Source of the DNA: Dactylorhiza incarnata
Taxonomy: Eukaryota > Streptophyta > Magnoliopsida > Asparagales > Orchidaceae
Direction of reading: 5' to 3'
DNA: 64,000 nucleotides
Assembly (NCBI GenBank): GCA_033032865.1
Contig: JAWHQI010000019.1
Location: 9,032,001-9,096,000, forward strand
Shown: positions 1 to 10,270 of the stretch, piece by piece
Layout of the letters: each line of letters starts with the position of its first letter
Numbering within the stretch: position 1 is the stretch's first letter
The notes under the pieces: generated by a model
Databases searched by the model: none
What the model saw: only the letters and a program-made list of their open reading frames with translations
Told to the model about the DNA's origin: nothing
Position numbers and translations under genes: made by a program

Positions 1-295
1 TAAAGGGCACCTTGGAAGAAGACCGGTTCATTATCTTTGAGTTCTTCTCTCCCTAGGTCGCTTTGGTTTGGGCTCTCTAGCTCCCCAAGGTGCCCGAGTC
101 TTAGCTTTGGCTTGGGAGGGGAAGCGCTCAACGATCTTCCGGGTTAGTGGAGGGACCTCCTCGCTGAGACTAGGGTCTTTGTTCTTTGCTCGAATCGTCG
201 GCCTTACCTCTCCCGAGGGACCAGTAAGGGCTAGCTGCCCCTCATTTCGGTGAGGGCCCCGAGCTCCACAAGAGATCGAGAAATCGGTTTCAACA
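1..295 (+). mobile_element. LTR fragment related to the Tat LTRs, cut by the window start
   Basis: Read on the minus strand, this stretch matches the first 290 or so bases of the Tat LTRs that begin at 2908 and 24955, including the terminal TGTTGAAACC and the block AGCGCTTCCCCTCCC. It is therefore the U5 end of a related LTR in the opposite orientation, ending ...TTTCAACA at 295. The copies are clearly diverged. The bases after 295 (TTTGGACCCC) do not match those beside the Tat 5' LTR, so it may be a 3' or solo LTR. No coding capacity is seen. Confidence 0.75.
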
Positions 296-2230
296 ATTTG
301 GACCCCTACCAATTGGTGGGTCCCACATGCAAGACCAAGGTAGCTTAGGATAATACCCATGTTGTTACACACATAGAGTTATATGGATAAAAATTATTTC
401 ATTGGTCAATTCTCTTGAAATTTGAAACATGCACTTATTATCAAGAGATCTTTCATCTCTGAAGGAATCAAAGACTTTGAGGATTGAGTGCCGTAGGAAA
501 TTGGGGTTTGTGAACTCTTGTTACATTAAGCATTATTGAGAATTCCAGGGTCAAGTTCCCCTAGATCATTATGAAATTCTGGAATTTATCTTAGCGGGTG
601 TAATTACACCCTGGAAACTTTATTTAGAATTTTATAGACATTATAGTCCACAAAATTGCTCTTACTTAAATTACCCCCAATTACATTACCCCACCTCTTA
701 GTGACCAAATGAAATTTTAATTACATGAAACGGGGTAGTTGAACCTTTGATGCCGACAGTATGCTCTAAAATTTTTATCACATTTTGTTGTTGAAAATTT
801 ACATTGGTTCTTTCACAAGGTGAAATTTTGTCCCTTTCCTAGAATGATTATTATTGCCGGTCAAATGGAATTTGGAAAAATCATGAGATTTGGGCAGTAG
901 GCTTGATTGGAGCACAATAAACTCCCTGGTGATTTTATAATTATTGATTCCTAATGATTTGCAGCAGTTCCTTCATAACGAGTAAATAATTAGCCCATAT
1001 GGTTAATAATTAATTTTCTGAAGAACCTTTAGGGAGAAAACTACGAATTTCTGCTAAACACTATCTTGGATCATGATTAGTCTCTGGAAATTCTGTTAAA
1101 CCTATTGGCCCATGATAACTGATACTTGGTGTACAAATTGGGGACCCCATAATTATGAAAGAAATAAGAATTAGGCCAAAAACAAATATGACATTATGAA
1201 GAGTTAAAATATGTAAATTATCACTAACAAAATTTTGGGAATGATTTAGAGACCAATTTACGACATATTTATGATAGTTGATTCATAGGTGATAGGTCTC
1301 GTGCAATAATTGAGCTTGTTTTGCGTTTAAGAAAAATGAGAACTATAGATTTGAACATCAATAACACGTGGATTTGGGATAAAAATCAGGAATTAGGTTT
1401 CAAGACATTAATATGATTAGGTGGACTTCAAGTGTTATTCTTGTAGGATTTACAATTTATGAATTTTGTGAGCATTGTAATTGATGACCCACAAGAATTT
1501 AAGTACCAGACCTAAGCTTGATTATTACTAGAGCATCCTTTACTTTAGTAAATGACCGTGGACAAAGTTACATTTACTAAATATCATTTCAGTTTCTAGA
1601 AGCATGATTAAGCGTTGACATAAAATATTAAAAGAATGACGATGTCATGAAAATTAGGAGAACCAATATTGCCCAAGCCATAAGCATATCATGATCTTGG
1701 AAGACAAGTCTAAATTCTAATTGCTAACACCTAACAAATAAGAGTACTTACATCACGTGTACAATGATTGTGAACCACAGGAGAGTTTAGATCCAAAGTG
1801 TCATTAAGGATGGTATTGTAAATATTGACGGTGAACTTGATGATATACCCTCCGGATCGAGAAGTGTATACTACGAAGACATCATATTATAGATTATATG
1901 GCTCGATTGAGTTACACACTCGCCTTGTGAATGTGTAAGTTCACTTCAATCTATGTCTTCCCTCCAGTACGTATATCTTCATCAATTGGGAATTATTTAA
2001 GAACCCTCGGGTAGAAGATCTTGAATTAGAACATAATGAGGTTTAACGAAAGTGCACTTGGGAGAAAACTGAGGATGAGGCGATGTGAACTAGACCTAAC
2101 CATTTCCAATATTAATTGGGAGTAATATTGCACAAAAAACTAAAAATATATCGGATATATCCTGAACTCTAATTCTTGTAGACCTAACCTAAATTTCGGG
2201 GATAAAATTGTTTCTTCGTTTATTGGGATT
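296..2230 (+). pseudogene. Decayed Ty3/gypsy internal region ending in a pol tail
   Basis: AT-rich sequence without a usable ORF. The last 200 bases still look like the 3' end of a chromovirus pol: around 2048-2085 an ACTTGGGAGAAAACTGAGGATG block would read like the TWE-x-E-D end of the integrase tail. Bases 2191-2230 resemble the AAATTTCGGGACGAAATT plus purine tract that precedes the 3' LTR of the intact element at 22501-22536. An LTR start (TGTAACATCC) follows directly. From 296 to about 1800 I recognise nothing specific; it may be older pol or other repeat sequence. Confidence 0.5.
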
Positions 2231-2907
2231 TGTAACATCCCCAGAACAACTAGACCCCGAAGATGCATTTCGTCATGACAAGGTCATGACATTGCTCTAA
2301 GAGGCCAAATTGGCCCTAAGAACCAAGGTGAATAGGTAAAAATCACCTTGGTGTGCAAATAACCAAATTGAGCACAAGGTTTATGGCTTGATATTTAAGC
2401 TTCAAAATGACAAGTGGTCCCCACCAACTCTCCCTAAACCCCTTAGGGAGTCCCTTGGGTCATTTAGGACCCATTGGGGTCAACCCAATTAATCAATTTG
2501 GCCAAAGTCAACTCCACGCCCAAATAAGTCATACCACTCAATTTAAGGTCAATTAAGGTTCAATTGACCTAAATGATTTCCCCCAAGTCCACCTAACCAT
2601 CAAGGGAGGCCAAAGGAGTCAACTTTGACTCATTAGGCCATTCAATTTTATAAAATTGGCCAAAGTCAACTCTAGCTTGAAATAAGTCAACCATCCATAT
2701 TAAGGGTCAATTATGATTCAAATGATCAAATTGATCAAACCCAAACACTCCAAGCCACTAAGGGAGGTCATTAGGTAATTATTGACCCATGGGGTTCAAC
2801 AAAATGCATGATTTTGAACAAATTCAACTTCAGGTCAAACTAGCTCAAATTAGCTTATATAGGTTCAATTGACCCAATATGGGCCCCACCATTGCCCAGT
2901 CCATCAT
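2231..2907 (+). mobile_element. Element X LTR, part 1 (5' end)
   Basis: Begins TGTAACATCCCC directly after a decayed pol tail, so it reads as an LTR start. The body is rich in short runs such as AAAGTCAAC and AATTGACC, a texture shared with the copy starting at 27707. It is interrupted at 2908 by the Tat element; ATCAT at 2903-2907 is the left target-site duplication, and the LTR resumes at 26555. Confidence 0.7.
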
Positions 2908-3195
2908 TGTTGAAACCGATTTCTTGGTCTCTTGTGAAGCTCGGGCCCTCAACAAGTTGAGGGGAAGCTAGTGTACTAGTCCCTCGAAAGGAGAAGACCG
3001 GGGATTCGGAAATGGACTAAAACCTTAGTCACAGTGAGGAGGTCCCACCACAAACCCTGAAGATCGTTCAGCGCTTCCCCTCCCAAGCCAAAGCTGAGAC
3101 TTGGGAACCTTGGAGAGCTAAACCAAAGTAACCGAGGGAAGACGAAGCTCAGAGAACTGAGATTGGAATCCTCTCCCAAGGTGCCCTTTAAGGTC

Positions 3196-3203
3196 TATTT
3201 ATA
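3196..3203 (-). promoter_or_regulatory. TATA box of the Tat LTR
   Basis: Reads TATAAATA on the minus strand. It lies downstream (in element orientation) of the palindrome array at 3395-3815, as expected for the U3 core promoter. The same box is at 25252-25259 in the other LTR. Confidence 0.7.
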
Positions 3204-3394
3204 GTTTTTGTTCATGGTCTATCAATAGCGGGATTCCGCCTTTTGATTTTACTAAATGCACCTCAATATGGCATGCAAACAGCCAAACTCTGCTGTTTGG
3301 ATGGGCTAACGGCAGACCATTGGCGGTAGAAGGGTAATTTCGCTTCCCGTCGAGCTAAGCTGTAGATGGAGGAAAATCATTAAGACAAGATTCA

Positions 3395-3815
3395 AAGGTG
3401 CCGTTCGTCGGACGCGGGACAAATTTCATCGAGCGCCGAGCTGAGTTCGTTGATCTTGACTTAAGCTCGGCGTTCGTCGAACGCAGAATGAATTTCGTCG
3501 AACCCTGAGCTGAGTTCGCCGAATGCGGACGGGAGCTCAGCCTTCCTTTGAGCGATCGGCGAGTGCCCGGCTTGCCCGCCTTCTTGCGAGCTGACCTTGA
3601 GGCTTGGGCTCGCAGGGACACGACTCACGTGCCTTCCTGCGAGCTCCCCTTGGCCTTGTGTAAATCTGCTGAACCGGCTGGATGGCTGTTAGCCGAGCTG
3701 AGAAGCCAGTTCGTCGAACTGTGGCGTGATGCGAGTTCGTCGAACGGATAAGTCCGTTCGTCGAACGGAGAACTGATTTTGTCGAACGCCGCTTGAAGTT
3801 TGTCGAACATGAAGA
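3395..3815. repeat. Array of GTTCG-N-CGAAC inverted-repeat motifs in the Tat U3
   Basis: About ten copies of GTTCGTCGAAC and close variants (for example near 3476, 3512, 3711, 3752 and 3769). Each is a 5-bp inverted repeat around one central base with two CpGs, and flanking bases often extend the arms (CGTTCGTCGAACG). More scattered copies lie at 4255-4345. The array is conserved in the other LTR at 25440-25875. Confidence 0.85.
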
Positions 3816-4136
3816 CTTGGAAGAAATCCGGTTCGTCCGCCTACTCGCGAGCAGCTGGTGAGTACCCGACTCGCTCGCCTTCTTGCGAGCTGACCTTGAG
3901 GCTCGGGCTCGCAGGGACATGACTCGCGAGCCTTCCTGCGAGTGACCCTTGATGCTCTGGCTCGCCTTCTTTGTTACCTCTTCCACTGTTGGATCTGAAA
4001 CCCCTCTTAGGCGAGCGGCCTGTGAAGACTCCGCTCGCACTTCTACCGGCGATATCCACCGAGGCCGGGTCTCGCGCTTCCTCCTGCGAGTTCTGCCGCT
4101 GAGACAGGGCCGGGAGCCGCCGAGAAGGTGCTCGAG

Positions 4137-4166
4137 CCCGCTGAGACAATTGCTTGTCTCAGCGGG
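4137..4166. other. Perfect 13-bp-arm hairpin in the Tat LTR
   Basis: Arms CCCGCTGAGACAA (4137-4149) and TTGTCTCAGCGGG (4154-4166) around a TTGC loop. The copy in the right LTR (near 26190-26221) has one arm mismatch. The half-motif CGCTGAGAC also recurs three times in the Athila LTR near 47947-47995. Confidence 0.8.
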
Positions 4167-4494
4167 TCCGCTGGGATGGGCCAGAGATAGCTGCTGAGGT
4201 GACTGGCCCTCCTAGCCCAGCCGCTGAGATTATTTCATCGGGGCTGAAGCGTGGCCTTCGTCGAACTAAGAACGGCTTTCATCGAACTCAAATTGGAGTT
4301 CGTCGATCTCAATGGGAGCTCGTCAAACTGAACGACGAGTTCGCCGATCGCGAAGTTCTGGCTCGCCTGTCCTCCTATGAGTGTACCGTGATAACCCGGC
4401 TCGCCCGCTTTGGCTCGCCCGCTTCCTGTCACTTCCTCCTCCTGCTGATTTCCTGCACCTTTTCCTACCTCCTGGCGAATATCAGGGTTGTACA

Positions 4495-4512
4495 CAATCC
4501 CCGCTCTTCGCG
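4495..4512 (-). other. Tat polypurine tract beside the 3' LTR
   Basis: On the minus strand this reads GAAGAGCGGGGATTG directly before the LTR, which is the expected position of the plus-strand primer for reverse transcription. It is only moderately purine-rich. Confidence 0.5.
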
Positions 4513-4609
4513 AGGCTCTCCGGGCTCGCGAAGAATCATCCAACCTCGGATATTTGCCAGCCTTTCGCCTACGTGGCGCGAATCTTTCGGTGGGGCCCAT
4601 GCCCACCAC

Positions 4610-4617
4610 TATAAATA
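4610..4617 (+). promoter_or_regulatory. TATA box of antisense gene A
   Basis: TATAAATA sits about 80 bp upstream of the ATG at 4691 and about 115 bp inside the LTR boundary. It points into the element, antisense to gag-pol. Confidence 0.6.
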
Positions 4618-4690
4618 CCCCCTTCCCGGCCGGCGTTCAAACTTTTTTATCCTTCTCTCTCTTTTCTTACTCGCCGCGAGGCCCGACGCG

Positions 4691-5857
4691 ATGTCTAAGA
4701 AAGACGATATACTGGCTCGCCTGATGGCCTCGCAAGCGGGCCAGAAAGGAAAGGCCGCCGCTATCACTTCTTGGGCTTCTCCGCAGTGTACCCTGCCTCC
4801 GCCCTCTATGAAAACGGCGAAGGTCGTTCGACGCTCGTCTGGCGAGGTTGGGTCCTCTTTTTCATCTACCTCCTCCCATGACGAGCTCGCCTCGCAGGTA
4901 CTATTGTCAAGTTCACCAATTTAATGTCTTTTTCTTTTGACATTGCTTCTTCACTCGCAGAACGCTTCCCCGGGAGAGAATACACTGGGGAAAACAATTG
5001 CGGAGACCCACACTTCTCCTGTCGGTGGGGTCGATACTCTTCTCGCAGATGCGAGGGTCATCGACCTGCGGGATTCGCCTTCACGACGAGGTGAGCGGTT
5101 TGCCTTGTCTTCCTTCATACTTCTTTACTCGCTAAATCACCCTTATTCCTTATGCAGTTTCCCCACTCGCGAAACTGGAGGGACGAGTTCCTCCTCCCGC
5201 GGACCCACCAGCCCCGCCGAATCAGACTATCATCACTCCTGGATTCGGCGTTATGGGACAAAGGAGCACTGGAGGGACACTACTGGGCGAGTCCGGAATC
5301 ACCGCCAGAACCACGCTCTCCCCCGGTCAGGGGAAAGTCGTTACCCCCGCCATCGCCGAATCGTTCAAGGTCCAGCCAGACACATCTCGCCAGCGTCCCA
5401 GTACCCAAATTCTCTCACCAGGTTAGATCACCCTTGCCGAATGCCATTTTCTGCTCTCTCTCACTGATTTCTACCTCTTAGGTGATCCCCTGACCCCGCT
5501 CACTGAGTCGGAGCCTGTAGCGTTGGAGTTGTCTCCACCCCCCTCGCCGAGTCAGGTCGCAGATTTTTTGGGGGACCCCGATAATCCAGAACAAATGAAG
5601 AGGCGGGTCACCGAGAAATTCCAGAAGCATACCTCCTTGCTGCGGGATTTACACGAACAAAATCGGTAGGATTGGCTCGCGTATGAGGAAAGATTTGCTG
5701 CGATGGAGGACGCGAATGCGCGCATCCTCGCCGAGGTGCGGCTGATCGATCATGGCGAGTTGACCTCCCCCGGGGTGTATATTGCTCTGATTGAAGATTA
5801 CGCGCAGCTGACGGCCCAAGCGGGCCAGTCGCTTCGCGAGTATCACTACCCGCGAAT
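4691..5857 (+). pseudogene. Tat antisense gene A, four exons, one internal stop
   Basis: I do not recognise the product. Exons fit 4691-4897, 4961-5090, 5158-5421 and 5482 to about 5857, each with GT/AG borders (CAG|GTACTA, GAG|GTGAGC, CAG|GTTAGA). Joining them keeps one frame open through all three junctions, which is hard to get by chance and supports a real gene. It starts MSKKDDILARL; the middle is rich in Pro, Ser and Thr; the last exon has a charged, probably helical stretch (MEDANARILAEVRL). A TAG at 5667-5669 breaks exon 4, after which the frame stays open to a C homopolymer. It lies antisense between the 3' LTR and the end of pol, the place where Tat elements such as Grande carry extra antisense ORFs. 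Probably inactive here. Confidence 0.6.
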
Positions 5858-5879
5858 CCCCCCCCCCCCCCCCCCCCCC
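5858..5879. repeat. C22 homopolymer
   Basis: Twenty-two consecutive C residues at the apparent 3' end of gene A. The length may be unstable or misread, so the frame after it is uncertain. Confidence 0.85.
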
Positions 5880-6325
5880 GCTCTGGTGTGCGGGGTCGCA
5901 GTCGCTAGAAATGGTTGCGCTATTAAGAGCGCTTTCTTTGCGGCTTGCCTCTTATTTTTTTACTTCCCCTCCCCTTCGTAGGGAGGGATCGCAAACAATT
6001 CAATTGTCTGTAATAATTATATTTTTGGCTCGCTCGCGAGCCCGTGCTTTCACTTTTTATTATATTTTCTTTCGCTATGCCTGGCTTGCTCGCTCATTTA
6101 TTACTGATGTCGCCTATTATACTTTTATCACTCGCGATCGCGACCTGCTCTCGCGCTTCGCTTTACTTCCTTATTCAGTGTTAGCTCGGCGATGTCCAAC
6201 GGGACAGACATTGGCGAGACGTTGACTCGCCGGGAATGGATAGGATCCCTGGAGGGAGAAAAATACCGCGCGGATCCGCTATCCATAGACATCGGCGCTT
6301 CGACTTCTCCCGCCCTTCTCATTTC
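5880..6325. other. Spacer between antisense genes A and B
   Basis: No convincing coding frame. It is CT-rich and has several TCGCGA or CTCGCGAG motifs (for example 6025-6034 and 6132-6144). It probably holds the 3' end of gene A and the promoter of gene B. Confidence 0.4.
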
Positions 6326-6333
6326 TATAAATA
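6326..6333 (+). promoter_or_regulatory. TATA box of antisense gene B
   Basis: TATAAATA, followed by a pyrimidine-rich stretch (CTCTCTTTACTTTCC) and an ATG at 6457. It is the second TATA on the plus strand of this element, so A and B may be separate transcription units. Confidence 0.55.
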
Positions 6334-6456
6334 GCCGCTCTCTTTACTTTCCAACAACCGCATTTACTGTTCTTCTTTCGCGTTTCTCTTCTCTAACTCT
6401 CTCGCAAACCCCCAGCTCGCGCTCGCGAATTCTCTGACTCGCAGACATTCGGCGTC

Positions 6457-8359
6457 ATGGTCGCAGATGCAGAGATTGAAGGGCGGGCCAAGTGCGCTGT
6501 AGCCTTTCGCGAGCATCCCTTCTTCTGTGACAACCTCACCAAAGAGGATTACTTAGCCACCGTGGACAAGTACTTGCGCACTGGGTTCGTGGCCCGCTGC
6601 CCTACCGAAAGGGAAACCATCAATTATCACCCCGCCGACGAGATCGCCATCCCTATTGCTCACTTTGAGAATGGGTTGCGACTCCCGATATGGCCCGAAG
6701 TGCGCCAGGTATATCTTTTGAGCTCGCCTAGCGAGGGACGTTTTTAGAGTTTCCTCCTGGATCACCTCGCGAGTGGCGTACTAACCCTTAAGGATTCTTC
6801 TAGGTACTCAAGTACTTTGGCATACTACTTAGCCAATTGACGCCGAATGCGACCACCATCGTGGTCGCGTTTGCCAGCTACTTGAGAGCCGAGAGGATTG
6901 AGTTTAGTCTTCTCGTCTTCTGCAAGGTGTTTTCCTTCCGTGCCTAAAGGGATGGGACGGCTCACTTTGCGAGCCAGCACGTCACTCTCTGCGAGACCGT
7001 CAATAAGTCACACTATTGGAGGCAGATATACGTCCTGGTGAAGGGCCCCTTTGGCAACATCTCCTACACTCCTCTCCAACGAGATGACGCCGCTTACCGC
7101 CCTCCCACTTCGCTAGGAGGTGACGACGCGAGTCTGTACCAATACCTCAAGGGGAGGAATTTTGAGTTCGCGTTCCTCCGACAGCGGGTGGACTCGCTGA
7201 TGCCTGTTCCCCAAGGAGAAGGTCTGACTCGCACTCGCAAGTCTCCTCACTCCCCCTTCCTTCTGTTAGCTGACATTCTTAGTCGCATATGCAGGAGAGC
7301 GCAAACTTCCGCTCAACCCCCAGCACGTGCCTTCCTCCTCTCTCACCTCTGGACCGCTCGCGAGCGTGGTTGCCGAGGCTTTCCGCGACGTCCTGAGCTC
7401 TTCATCGGGAAAGAAACGTTCCCTTCCTCCATTCCGGCCCGCCTCGCAGGGGTGGCGAAAAAGATCAAGAAAGCCCCCTCCGCCCTTAAGGAGAAGGATG
7501 CCGTGGATCTCTCCAAACCCATTGAGGGTGGCGAGCCAGAGGAGGCGACCGGCAAGCCCAAGCCGACGAGCCATACGAATTTCGGGCTCGGCGCGAAGCT
7601 TCCGGACGCAGTTGGCGAGCGGGCACTCGCGTGGGATTGTGAACAAAACAAGGTCATCTGCTCCTCCCTCCTCCCTTTCTGGGTGGAGAGTAAAAAAATT
7701 GGAGGTGAGGCGTTCGCCCTTGCCTTCGGGCTCTATGGTCACGAGAATGCGTCCCTCTTCAGGGGCTTAACACAAAAAGGGCTCATATATGAGGCCATGC
7801 GAGCCCAGTTCCGGGAGACAGAGCTTACCCATATGGTGGGTCGCCGATACTTCACCGTGGAGAAGGAAGTCCGAGAGCTCAACGTTGAGCTCCGAAAGTC
7901 CGCGGGTGAGGTCGCAGAGCTAAAAGGAAAGGCGGCCTTGTTTGAGGGCCTCCTCGTGAGCCTTCAAGGTGGCCTTGTAAGCAATGCTTGCAAAAGTCTT
8001 TTTCTGTCTCGCTTCACTTTGCTTTTGCTAACTTCCTTTCTGCAGGATGCCGAGTCCGCCAGCCGACTACACGCGAGGATCGCCGACCTGGAAATGGAGA
8101 ATACTTGCCTCAAGGCCCAGGTTCGCGATCTGACCCTGGCAGTGCTCTGCCTCCTCCTTCGCGAGCTGGAGCTCGCGGCCAGTCGCGAGACAAAAAGGAG
8201 GCCGCCCGCAAAAAATCGATGGAGATATCCGAGCTCGTCTTCGACACCCTTAAGGGGGCGGACCTGATCGTTCCTGACGCCATGGAACTCACCGTGGAGG
8301 AACTCGTCCCCGATCTATTCGCGCCGGTCTCTGAGATGGAGGATCGCGAGAGCGATTGA
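6457..8359 (+). pseudogene. Tat antisense gene B, putative gypsy-type transposon domain protein
   Basis: Exon 1 (6457-6708) encodes MVADAEIEGRAK... through RLPIWPEVRQ and splices (CAG|GTATAT ... TAG, 6709-6803) to exon 2, VLKYFGILLSQLTPNA. The RLP-x-P then FG-x-x-x-x-QL-x-PNA pattern resembles the plant 'putative gypsy type transposon' family (Pfam Transposase_28). More introns fit 7222-7294 and 7977-8045. The C-terminal part (about 7860-8110) is coiled-coil-like (EKEVRELNVELRKSAGEVAEL). A TAA near 6946 and frame changes near 7430 and 8150 break it; the original end is probably the TGA at 8357-8359. Its role in the element is unknown. Confidence 0.6.
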
Positions 8360-9054
8360 GGACTTCTCCGGCGGGCTATTTTGAGATTTTCATTCTTTTG
8401 CCAAATGTGACAGTTTTTGTTTTTGACTGGCGAGTCCGCCGCTAATTGTAAATAACTTTGGGTAATGGAGGAAATATTTTGCCCTTTTTAGGTGTGACTT
8501 CTTTTTTACCTTTCACTCGCACTCGCACATTCGTTCATGCCCGCGCGATTCCGACTTCCTAAATTTTTGCTTTCCCTGCGCTCGTGCCTTAACGTCTTCA
8601 TTTGGCACTCGCGTTCGCCTCCCCTTGCCTAATAATTCGCCAATTTCGGTGTCGTATCTAGATCGCTCCCGCGCCTTATTCTTCTGCGGCGATGGTAAGG
8701 CTATCACTCTTTAGAGCTCCATCTTTGTTTTAGGCGATACCTTGTAGGGAAATATTGCGAGCGGGGTCCATCTTTCCACATCCCTACTCGCTCTCGCCTC
8801 TCGCGAGCTTCCATCGCTTCTCATGGGTTATCGTGCAGGAGAACCCGTCCTGGTTTGCCGCTTTTTTTCACATAATCAAAATTTTATTAGTAAAATTTGC
8901 GAACTCAGGCCTGACTCGGGGTGACTTGCGAACCACAGGTTCAGTCGCTCTGCCGCAAGCGGTTTTCTTATGTGAGCGGGCTCCTGGTCTCGCCTCGCCC
9001 GGGCCCTGAATTTGTTTGCGAGCCAGATCCCCTACTAGGAGTCATCTATCTCTC
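8360..9054. other. Non-coding stretch after antisense gene B
   Basis: No coding frame or recognisable element. It is T-rich just after the stop, and TCGCGAG-type motifs continue (around 8797-8804). It probably holds the 3' end of gene B. Confidence 0.5.
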
Positions 9055-10203
9055 AGCCCTTCCAGATATTATCCTGACCCACCGTCTATGAGAGCCCGGC
9101 AGCAGAATCGATCGGGGGGCATTCCAGCACCAAGTAACTTGTAACCTTGCCAGCCTCTCCAGAGATCAACCTGACCCACCGTCTATGAGAGCCCGACAGT
9201 GGAATCAATCTGGGGCATTACAGCACCAAAGAACTTGTAAGCTTGCCAGCCTCTCTAGAGATCAACCTGACCCACCGTCTATGAGAACCTAGCAGCGGAA
9301 TCGATCTGGGGCATTCCAGCACCAAAGAACTTGTAACCTTGCCAGCCTCTCTAGAGATCAACCTGACCCACCGTCTATGAGAGCCAGACAACGGAATCGA
9401 TCTGGGGCATTCCAGCACCAAAGAACTTGTAACCTTGCCAGCCTCTCCAGAGATGAACTTGACCCACCGTCTATGAGAGCCCGGTAGAGGAATCGATCTG
9501 GGGCATTCCAGCACCAAAGAACTTGTAACCTTGACAGCCTCTTCAGAGATCAACCTGACCCACCGTCTATGTGAGCCCAGCAGCAGAATCGATCTGGGGC
9601 ATTCCAGCACCAAAGAACTTGTAACCTTGCCAGCCTCTACAGAGATCAACCTGACCCACCATCTATGAGAGCCCGACAGCGGAATCGATCTGGGGCATTC
9701 CAGCACCAAAGAACTTGTAACCTTGCCAGCCTCTCTAGAGATCAACCTGACCCACCGTCTATGAGAGCCCGGTAGCGGAATCGATCTGGGGCATTCCAGC
9801 ACCAAAGAACTTGTAACCTTGCCAGCCTCACCAGAGATCAACCTGACCCACCGTCTATGAGATCCCGGTAGCGGAATCGATCTGGGGCATTCCAGCACCA
9901 AAGAACTTGTAACCTTGCCAGCCTCTCTAGAGATCAACCTGACCCACTGTCTATGAGAGCCCAACAGCGGAATCGATCTGGGGCATTCCAGCACCAAAGA
10001 ACTTGTAACCTTGCCATCCTCTCCAGAGATCAACCTGACCCACCATCTATGAGAGCCCGGCAGCGGAATCGATCTGGGGCATTCCAGCACCGAAGAACTT
10101 GTATCCTTGCCAGCCTCTCCAGAGATCAACCTGACCCACGGTCTATGAGAGCCCGGCAGCGGAATCGATCTGGGGCATTCCAGCACCAAAGAACTGGTAA
10201 CCT
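9055..10203. repeat. Twelve-copy 96-bp tandem repeat in the Tat 3' region
   Basis: A 96-bp unit containing GAACTTGTAACCTTGCCAG, GACCCACCGTCTATGAGAG and GGAATCGATCTGGGGCATTC recurs about every 96 bp (anchor near 9231, 9327, 9422, 9519, 9614, 9711, 9807, 9902, 9999, 10094 and 10190). Copies differ by a few bases. Because 96 is a multiple of three, frames stay open on both strands, but the peptide is only an echo of the repeat. Tandem arrays between pol and the 3' LTR are known for Ogre/Tat elements and can seed satellites. Confidence 0.95.
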
Positions 10204-10270
10204 GCTCAAGAATTATTTTAAAGTATATGTATTGAGGAGAAAACATACAAAAGTTTGTTACAAAAAATTG

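Larger units (their letters stand above)
2908..4494 (-). repeat. Tat 3' LTR (left copy)
   Basis: Starts TGTTGAAACC and ends GGTTGTACA on the plus strand. It aligns along its whole length with the right copy at 24955-26549, with many scattered differences, which fits an older insertion than the nested G1. It contains the GTTCG-N-CGAAC array, a minus-strand TATA box and a CTGAGAC hairpin. Confidence 0.9.

Noticed and set aside
3537..4149. Several overlapping ORFs on both strands in the Tat LTR
   Set aside because: They arise from the GC-rich palindrome array; the same frames are broken in the other LTR.
9218..10246. 342-residue minus-strand ORF and overlapping plus-strand ORFs
   Set aside because: They are translations of the 96-bp tandem repeat, open only because 96 is a multiple of three. 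No gene-like features.
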